Assembly (NCBI GenBank): GCA_019914995.1
Contig: CM034142.1
Coordinates: 6,943,513-7,007,512, forward strand
Direction of reading: 5' to 3'
From: Acanthochlamys bracteata
Lineage: Eukaryota; Streptophyta; Magnoliopsida; Pandanales; Velloziaceae
DNA length: 64,000 nucleotides
The translations under genes were made by a program, and so were the position numbers. Within the stretch, counting starts at the first letter, position 1. Every line of letters begins with the position of its first letter. Below the pieces are notes generated by a model. The model was not told the DNA's origin. It did no database searches and saw only the letters and a list, made by a program, of their open reading frames with translations. Shown here one piece after another: positions 56,140 through 64,000 of the stretch.

Positions 56140-58065
56140 TCAGTTCGAAGATCCAGCTATTGCTACATAACCAGCCGACGTGCTGATTCTCACACAGAGG
56201 AATATAAGATAAAGTGCAATCAGGCCAACCCCAAAAATCCGGTTAGGATGCATGTCATTTCGTGGTAACATAACAATCGCCCACAGTAGTCCAGAAATGA
56301 GAAATCCCATTGTATATACCAGAGAGACATCATGGGGGAGAGAATAGGAGCTCGGTGCTGCAGACAGCGTTCCCAAAAGCATAGAGATCCCCAAGCCAGC
56401 AAGTGTGTTGAACATTGGCCCTGCATAACACCCAGACATTGCTATCTGCACACCATCACCACCATTCATTGCAAGTGCAACATTCGACATCAAGTCACCC
56501 ATGGAATTTCCCCATGCCAAAACGGTGACTCCGAGAATAGATGGATTAATTCCCAATATGATACCCAGAGATACCAAGAGGGCAACTAATTCATTTGCAA
56601 CAATGTAGAACCAGACTATACTCATCATAAAACCTCCAAAGACCCATGGAAACAGGAAGGCACGGGGTGGTTCATCAGGTTTGGTATGCAGAAAAGATAA
56701 CGTCCCAAGAGTTGCACCCACAAGCAATCCAACCACAAAAGCAGCAACACTGACATTTGATCCCTCATCACGTTGGCTATTCCATAGAACTGCTAAAAGA
56801 ACAGGTGCCAGGGAAGCGCTAGCAACCGCATAAGGCTTTGACCACCTATCCTGCTCAATGATTGGAATAGTTAACCTACGGGGAAGCGTTAGAGGCATCT
56901 CCCACAATAGAAACAATTTCGAAATTGTAAATTTTGGATTATCTACTCCATCTTCGTTCCATCCCCACGGCCTTGTGTCAGGATGATTTCTTGAGCTCTG
57001 GTTTGAATAAATAGAGACATGGGAAGCCCACATCCACTGAGGCAATGTAACATGCAACTGAGGAACATCACCATTCATATCATCCTCAAGGAAAGGAGCG
57101 TAAATGGGGTCACCCTCTTCGCTCCGAAGAGAAAACATGCTTCCGCTAACAGGAAGCAGCGGCGTCATTACGTCCAACTTCAACATCCCAGCATGTTTCC
57201 GCAATAGCTCATTAGCAGCCACAATGAACGCATACACCACATAAATTGACACAAACAACACTGCACCCCAAAAATTCACCTTTCCAACAACCAATATCAC
57301 CGACAATGTAACTAGTGTAACAAGAAAGAATCCAACATCTCTTACAAAACACTTCCGATCAATTTCGACATCTTTATCTGCAATGAAAAGAGAGACGGTA
57401 CCAACAACAACACACGTCACAAAAACAGCACCACCAAGAACGCTATTCAACCCAACCTCACCAGCCCCAGTTCCAACAAATGCCGCAATGCTTGCAAACA
57501 CATCCGGCGCACCGTTACCAAGGGGCAACAACGTAACTCCGGCAACAGTTGGCGGCAACTTCAACAAATCCGACAATTTTTCAAGACTACAACAAAAGTA
57601 ATCCGCTGCAGTATTGCCTAGGACATAAAACAATGCAGCAAGCCACAACGCGAGTATCGCATAGGCTAAAGCTCGAAACTTCTCGCAATCACAGTAGAAA
57701 AACTTCAAGTAGTCGAAGTAACCCCCAGAATTACAGTGCTGATGAGCCATTAGAAACTCGCAGTGCGTCGCGTAGCCTTCATGGTTACTGATTCCTGCAC
57801 AAGCGACAGTCGGGTTTCCGTTGTTCTCCAAATCCACCACAGAATTATTGAAATTTTCAACCAAATTCGAAGAATTCAAAGCTGGGAGTTGTTCAGAAAG
57901 GTGCCGGTGAGGAATTTTGAAACTATTGGGGAAATTGAAACTAGCGTTTCTTCGATTAATCAGGAATGGATTTCGAATTACATCTTGTTGATTGAAGAAG
58001 AAGAAATAGAGAAGAAGAACTGAAGATAAACCATTAAAGATTGAACGGAACTTGATCTTACCCAT
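56140..58065 (-). CDS. CCX: Cation/calcium exchanger, CCX3/CCX4-like
   Basis: Single-exon 641 aa member of the CaCA superfamily (Na_Ca_ex fold), exchanging cations across an internal or plasma membrane. An N-terminal hydrophobic segment ([14 protein letters not shown]) and a Cys-bearing lumenal region precede two blocks of about five TMs, split by a hydrophilic loop (about residues 310-400). Alpha-1 repeat [17 protein letters not shown] and alpha-2 repeat [20 protein letters not shown] carry the GNxxPD and GNSxGD signatures of CCX proteins. Length and intronless layout fit the CCX1/3/4 group. The ion specificity (K+, Na+, Ca2+ or Mn2+) cannot be told from sequence. No frameshift. Confidence 0.94.
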   Translation of the reverse strand: MGKIKFRSIFNGLSSVLLLYFFFFNQQDVIRNPFLINRRNASFNFPNSFKIPHRHLSEQLPALNSSNLVENFNNSVVDLENNGNPTVACAGISNHEGYATHCEFLMAHQHCNSGGYFDYLKFFYCDCEKFRALAYAILALWLAALFYVLGNTAADYFCCSLEKLSDLLKLPPTVAGVTLLPLGNGAPDVFASIAAFVGTGAGEVGLNSVLGGAVFVTCVVVGTVSLFIADKDVEIDRKCFVRDVGFFLVTLVTLSVILVVGKVNFWGAVLFVSIYVVYAFIVAANELLRKHAGMLKLDVMTPLLPVSGSMFSLRSEEGDPIYAPFLEDDMNGDVPQLHVTLPQWMWASHVSIYSNQSSRNHPDTRPWGWNEDGVDNPKFTISKLFLLWEMPLTLPRRLTIPIIEQDRWSKPYAVASASLAPVLLAVLWNSQRDEGSNVSVAAFVVGLLVGATLGTLSFLHTKPDEPPRAFLFPWVFGGFMMSIVWFYIVANELVALLVSLGIILGINPSILGVTVLAWGNSMGDLMSNVALAMNGGDGVQIAMSGCYAGPMFNTLAGLGISMLLGTLSAAPSSYSLPHDVSLVYTMGFLISGLLWAIVMLPRNDMHPNRIFGVGLIALYLIFLCVRISTSAGYVAIAGSSN

Positions 58066-59575
58066 TTGCTAAGAATGAAAAATTCTTGAAAAAACAAGTT
58101 GGGGAGAAATTAATTAGGAATTCAACATCGATCTGGCAAGCCAACGAAAAATCGATGAAATTTTTGATAGAAATTTAGTTGAAAGAATTGAAGAGAAGTT
58201 TCGAGATTTCCTTGGTTGTTTGTTTGAATTTGGGAATTAAAATATTGTTTGAGAAAATTTGATCTTGAGAAGTTTTTGTTCTTCTTTGTCTGGTTTGGTT
58301 CGATTTCTTGGTTGGGAAGTATCAAAGATCAAACCAGACCAGGTATGGGCGTCCGTTAAATTAAACAAACATATTTCTAATTAACTTAATAATAAATTAA
58401 ATTATTTATATTAGCCCGAAAATATATAATAAAATAGTTTTGTTTTATAAAATAAAGGTTTGTAAATTTAAGGAAATTTGTAGGCGTAAAAATTACTTTT
58501 TCATATCTTTTATTTTTTCGATACATTTATTCTCACGAAAACTATTTTTAAAAATTCAGTTTTTACAGAACTTGTTTGTTCATAAAAGTCTATTTTTTGA
58601 AGAAGACAAAACTCTCCTAACTGTGTGGAAGAATTTATGTAAAAACTCTCCTAACTTGTTCTAATTACGTAAGAATGAGTTCACGAAGATAAATTTTATG
58701 CTGATAACATTTGATGAAAATAAATTTTAAAGAGTATTGAAACAAATAAACTAAAATTAAAAACTACATTTTGATAAAATTAAAATTTAACATAAAATAA
58801 AACAATAATTAAAATAAATTAATGATAAATCTAGAAATAGATAAAGTCAAGTTCTTGTAATTGAAATATTATCACGCGATTTAAATTTTAATAACTGTAT
58901 TTGATCTAACTTCAGCGTATATATTGCAAATGTTTATACTAGTGCAAGCAGCTGCCCGGCAAGCATGGAAAGAAGATTTGGTCATAATGTAGAAGATCAA
59001 AACTTGAAATTTTATCACGCCTTCAAACCTAAAATAGAAAAAGAAAAATATATACAATTAATATTTGAAATACAGTCTGCATTCTTTTTTTTCTTTCTTT
59101 CAACAATATCTACATAAATCTGTTTGATCCAATTAAGCACAAAAACATTGCAATGAATTATGAAATGGTTCTAATAAACTGCAATAGGTGCCAAGAAGGC
59201 AATAATATTTGCAGTTGGTGATGTATAATAAACTGAAAGCTAGCTAAATAACAACACATTCTATCTCCGATTTCTTCAAACGTACATCAAATAGAACATC
59301 AACAAGAGATGCTTTCTTTCACATTCTCACCCACAAAAATACAACTACAATGCTTTGAACGACCTGTCACCTCAAGTCGTTCGCCTGAGAGTGTCTACAA
59401 CAACAACAAATGAACGAAGGAAAGAATGAATGAATGATCTAATATGTACCTCGTTGGCTATCAACAACATATTCCCTCAGTCTAAGTGCAATATTCCAAG
59501 TACCAAAGGGAAAGCTGCACTTCTTTAGATGATGATTAACCATGCAGATTGAAGTTTACTGTCCAGATTACTACA
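58066..59575. other. Spacer between CCX and the EFR3-like gene
   Basis: 58066-58330 is probable CCX leader. The rest is AT-rich; 58900-59575 probably includes the 3' untranslated region of the EFR3-like gene. No gene recognised. Confidence 0.45.
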
Positions 59576-62500
59576 TTAGCACCCTGCAGCTCTCAAGAAA
59601 TTATCGAATGGACTTGATGCTGGAAGCCTGAAGAACTGTGGCTGCTGCTGGAATGCCGTTACACAGGGATATGTTGCAGTCGGAGCGGTAGTGGTCTGAG
59701 CACAGACATAGTAATTATCATCGAATGGGTTGCCAGACTGTTGATATGATAACATTAGCTGGTTATCAGTAAGGAATACTTACCCAAAAAAAAAACAGAT
59801 AACATATATGAGCAAAATACTGAAGCAAAACAAAAGTGTTGTTCGCTGATGTTTCGTACCATTCGATACTGGCTTGTGCACAAGAAGGGATTGTTGTGCA
59901 TTGCTTGATTTTGGTCCAATGATGATGGCTCACTCCAGAAGATTTCTTGCGTCTGTTGCACAGTTGTGAAGAAAGACATCTTTTCTTGTTTCTCCACCAA
60001 AAGAGCTTCACAATGGCTGGCCATTTCTTTGAATGGAACATCAGGAGACGTAGACACCGACAACCTTCCAACTTGCCATGCCGTCTCCAATACCTATATA
60101 GCAAAGAAGAATGGTAGGCACATGGATGCAAAGACACTTGGACAGCATAAACAAACTAAACTATACCAAACTAACATGAAATGTCATTGGGCTAATTCTT
60201 TATGTAGTCCTTAACCATGCTTAGCAAAACTATAGGAATTCTGTACCCAGTCAAGTAGAATGATAAAAATAGTACACAGTTCCAACGTAAAGCTGAACAT
60301 GGTTCAATAAATAGTCCCACAAGTGGGATGCAAAGTGGAACCCAAAAACACTAGTGTGATAAAAACATGAGAACAGAAAAGAACTGATATTTATAAACAA
60401 TACTTATGCAGTTATAGTTTAAAGTGCGATGCAAAAATATCACTAATTTCAAGAAGAAACTACACTATCCTGATCAATATTGCCAGCTCTTCACTGGCAA
60501 AGCATAATGAAACTGTAAAAAAATGATTGCTTACTGAATCCAAAAGTTGATTGACACTTAGAAGATTGGAACTGTCTGTTGGTGCTCGGACGTTGGCATC
60601 TGGCACATTTTCAAATGCCTCGATGAGAATGTCATCGTCAATCAGGGAAGTTACACGAACAACCTACATATAGGTATGGGGCTATTAGAGGCCTTGCGCT
60701 TTTGATAGACCACACACTGACTAATCATGATTGGCGTGATACCTTCTCCTGAAGTTTATTATCATTTGCTGATCCAAACGTTATAAGCTGGCCAGGCTCC
60801 ACAAACTGAGCTCCCAAAGGACATATATCGTCAGGTAAAAAGTCACTTAAGAGCTGTGTTCTTACATCAGATGATTCTGACTGCAAGATGAGGAAAAGCG
60901 CTAAGTATAGTTATCCGCTAATAATTAGTATCAAGAGAGAAGAAATAATCTCTATCAAGAAGAACTACAGATTTTACATCTGATAAGTCTGTCAAGCAGT
61001 TCATGATCACCGACACCATAGATTCTGTAGATTCTTTATCTGTTAAAGAAACTGTTGAAAGAGAATGCAAGGCAGCAGTATCATCTTCTTTTGACCCAAA
61101 CGCACTGATCTTCATGCCAGATGCAGTCTTGACAGCCTGCAACTTGGAATCGTCGACCAAACGAAGAAATGGATCAACCTGCAGCAAGCATCAAATGTAA
61201 GTATAAAATACCTCTGACTACCCATTCAAAGAAGACAAAAGATTCAAATGCATGAAACGACATATTTACTCATCAGAAAAACATTCATATGAGCATATAC
61301 ACAAATTTGTAATAACTTCAAAGAAACTGAGGTTTTCTGTGAAAGTTCTCGTAAATGAGGCACCCTGAGAACATGTTCCAAATTATTGATTATTGATTTC
61401 CGCAATAATCAGATTATTGATTTCAATCAGCTACTCTCCATGGTGTTCCAAATTATATGCAGTTATGTACCCTTCTCCACCAGGCTTGTTTCAAGCTCCA
61501 GCAACTCAATCTATATAATGTATGCTCCTCCACCACTTGAAAAACAGGTGACCAAATTTTAAAACTAGACAGATTACAAATAGTAGCTCTGCCATGACCC
61601 TGAAACCATTATTTGCTAGTGAATCTCATTGGCCTTTGACATATCATTGTGGTTTTTGAAACATCATATATTGGAACTGTAATCTGATTGAATATGCTAC
61701 AAGAATTTCCATCAACATAGGTTGAAAACATGAAGTGATTGAAGATGGAGAGAATGCCTATCTTACCATCTTTTCTGTCAGCAATATCTTATTGAGAGGA
61801 ACCAGAGGTATGATATTGAAAGCTTTTGAAGAGAAAATGATCATGGCTCCTGCCAGCGTAAACAGCGAGCGACGACGTGATGGTGACAGCGAACCTGAAA
61901 GGTAACATTTCCGCAACCACCATGAGATTTTAATCAATATCATTTACATGTCAGGAAATAAAAATGCAAAAAAAGCCTATGCATAAGGTATGATGGAACA
62001 GAAGACTAGCATAAACAATGCCAGCAACAGTTACATTCATAATCCCCATACTCTGCAACATATGCAAATTTATTAGAAATATTAACCAAGCACATTTTAT
62101 ATACATTAAACAAAACTTGCAAGTAACGTAGAAACACACTGTAACTAGAATAGCATAGGTTAAGCAGATTCCCACCCCAAGGCATGCAGAAGTTCCTTGT
62201 TCATTCAAGGTTTATGCTTCTGGTAACATGAGAACAGATAGAATTTGCTAATGTGAACATTGAACATTTGTTAAGGATTTGGGCATACCAAGTAAGGTTT
62301 GCATTTAAAACAGATAAAGGTAAGATCCCTTTCACCTTTATTAGACAAACATTGAAGACTACAAACCAAGAATGTTACTACTTCTGTTCGATGTTGCAAA
62401 CATTATTCTTTTCAATCACTTTTGGCCTGAACTTGTCATTTTGGATATGTTTATAGGCGTAACTAAATGAAATCACAAAAGAACTTAACATATAACAAAA

Positions 62501-64000
62501 TGTTCCTTAAAAAATGTGGATTTTGCATTTCACGTTATGGTCTCAGTTTATTTAAAATTGTGCAGCCTGGACTTGAGACTTTTAACTGTGTTTACAAGAT
62601 ATGTAATGGTATAACGAAAAGTCATAAATCGATTTCAGCAGTTTTCTCCAAGATATCTTCTGAAGAGAGAATTTATGAACCTAAAAATGGAAGAACAAGA
62701 GACAAAACTATGAAATGCCAATTGAAAGGACATTTATGCAAGTAACAAAAAAGAGTATGTCACGGAGAAATGCAGTCTGGCTTCTCCTTGAGATACAGCA
62801 ATATGCCATAGCCAAGAAAAGTTACATTATGTACATAATGAAAAGAAAACTTACCCCCTGCACAGAGTGAAATGTTACGTAAAGTGAATGCAAGCTGAAA
62901 ACTCCGAATCAGCACATCATGACTTGAAGCCTACAATTATATATGTGAAAGAACCAAAATATATGAGATAATCATGGGATTGCAAAAACAAATGTGAAAG
63001 TATAGTTTACACCTTCCTGTAAGTGTCAGTTTTAGGTCCAAGGATAGAGTTACAGATTTCAGTATGCAACTTCGTCTTTATTTCAAGCTAATTGTCTGGT
63101 TCTAACAGCAACCTCAGAAATGCATTCAGATTTCTGCAGAAAGACTTTGTAGGTTTTCGGCTATTTGTATTCAGACAATCGAGAAGGATATGTACGCATT
63201 GCTGCAGTTTCTACTGCCTTTAGATGGAACCTATGCTAGGGGAAAATATATCTTTAATACATATAGTACTTTACAATCGTCATGGAAAACCAATTGGGAA
63301 GTTCGGGCAGTTACTACTACTCAAGACTTCTCTGAACCACAGTTGAGTCAACGTACACATGAACCATGAAAGAGCAGCAAGCACATAAAAGGATGCAAGG
63401 AAACTTGATGGACAAGCTACAACAGTAGGCAATAGTCTGATGAATTCTGTGCATGTTCACTATGCTAAGAGATGCTATCCTATGTTCATTTTTTTTATAT
63501 AATTTATAGCTAAAACAACCTTGAGCAGCTTAAACTGATAAACAGAAGGTTACTCAAAGAAGCAGGACCAGAATGAGAATCATCATAGAAATTAGGAACC
63601 AGTAGCCATAGTCAAGAACTCTTGACATATGTGTAATTGAACATTGTCGTCAGTCCATGTTTTCGAAAGTTTTTTGAATCTAGTCTTAGCTTTATAGTAC
63701 CTTCAAAACTTCTATAATAAGCGACTAAACTCCACCAAGCTACAACCAAACACTAAATGAAAAAGGAAAACATAGCTTGCTAGTGAAACAGAAAGAAAAG
63801 GACATAATACACAGACCATTCCATATGAAAAGCAAAGAAAAACCACCAGACATACAGGAGCTGAAAACTAAATACAAATTCATTTACAAACACGTAAATC
63901 TATCTGATTTAAAGCACAATCTTGCTAAAGATCATGAGAGGTCTGTACCTTCATTCCAGAAAACAAGAGAGCCAGGCTGTAAGTGTGGGCAATTGCTTCA
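59576..64000 (-). CDS. EFR3-like ARM-repeat protein (EFOP/SRL2 family), 3' part only
   Basis: Plant EFR3 homologues (EFOP proteins, SEMI-ROLLED LEAF 2) anchor the PI4K-alpha1 complex to the plasma membrane. The 5' part lies beyond the right edge. Exons visible, 5' to 3': 64000-63949 (partial), 62930-62855, 61894-61767, 61178-60978, 60880-60743, 60663-60535, 60093-59860 and 59737-59576. They give about 371 C-terminal residues with all phases consistent. Landmarks: AHTYSLALLFSGMK, RSLFTLAGAMIIFSSKAFNI, VDPFLRLVDDSKLQAVK, CPLGAQFVEPGQ, VLETAWQVGRLSVSTSPDVP with MASHCEALLVEKQEKMS, and the end FRLPASSPFDNFLRAAGC. Introns flanking the second visible exon (about 1 kb each) hold no gene. Confidence 0.88.

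Noticed and set aside
56140-58065. Several plus-strand frames (56332, 57383, 57549, 57763) across the CCX gene
   Set aside because: Shadows of a single-exon 641-residue exchanger with both alpha repeats.
60918-61200. Plus-strand frame opposite an EFR3-like exon
   Set aside because: The minus-strand exon 61178-60978 is in phase with its neighbours and matches the family.

Overview
The window is nuclear DNA of a eudicot plant. The evidence is GT-AG intron-split genes, long AT-rich intergenic spacers, MITE-like repeats, a hAT transposon, a CC-NB-LRR resistance gene cluster, and plant-specific families (type C G-gamma, golgin candidate 6, CCX exchanger, COPT5, subtilase SBT1.4). I cannot name the species.

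Layout. (1) About 1-2.65 kb holds the 3' part of a CC-NB-LRR gene (CNL1, plus strand), followed by a BIR-like LRR gene cut off after its first LRRs (3.2-3.7 kb). (2) 4-16 kb is mostly non-genic. It holds AT-rich MITE-like repeats, a tandem array with a period near 143 bp, a 5.8 kb hAT transposon with perfect 15-bp TIRs and an 8-bp target duplication (8.1-13.9 kb), and the wreck of an RLCK-VII kinase (14.1-14.4 kb). (3) 16.8-20.5 kb is an intact three-exon CNL gene (CNL2), with a stray CNL 3' end about 1 kb downstream. (4) 23.3-26.7 kb is fibrillarin; its fifth intron carries two related C/D-box snoRNA candidates. (5) 28.7-32.9 kb is a cysteine-rich type C G-gamma subunit (AGG3/GS3/DEP1 type) behind a leader of four imperfect repeats. 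(6) 33.9-36.5 kb is an SBT1.4-like subtilase. (7) 37.7-40.9 kb is a third CNL (CNL3), frameshifted. (8) 43.6-43.9 kb is a small basic unknown protein. (9) Four minus-strand genes follow: GC6 (p115/Uso1-like golgin, 18 exons, 44.4-52.0 kb), COPT5 (53.4-53.8 kb), a CCX cation exchanger (56.1-58.1 kb) and the 3' part of an EFR3-like gene (EFOP/SRL2 family, 59.6 kb to the right edge).

How they fit together. The housekeeping and signalling genes (rRNA methylation, G-protein signalling, vesicle tethering, copper and cation transport, PI4K scaffolding) look like an old conserved block. From memory, Arabidopsis keeps AGG3 next to COPT5, and SBT1.4 next to a CCX gene. The CNL copies, the truncated receptor gene, the dead kinase and the transposons look like later insertions and local duplications. 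CNL2 and CNL3 share their exon layout, and several hundred bases of upstream DNA are duplicated with them. All three CNLs share an Asn in place of the second Walker B Asp. CNL2 and CNL3 encode a membrane-spanning-like segment ahead of the coiled coil; that part of CNL1 lies outside the window.

Exon borders were read by eye from splice consensus and known protein families. Nothing was computed or searched.
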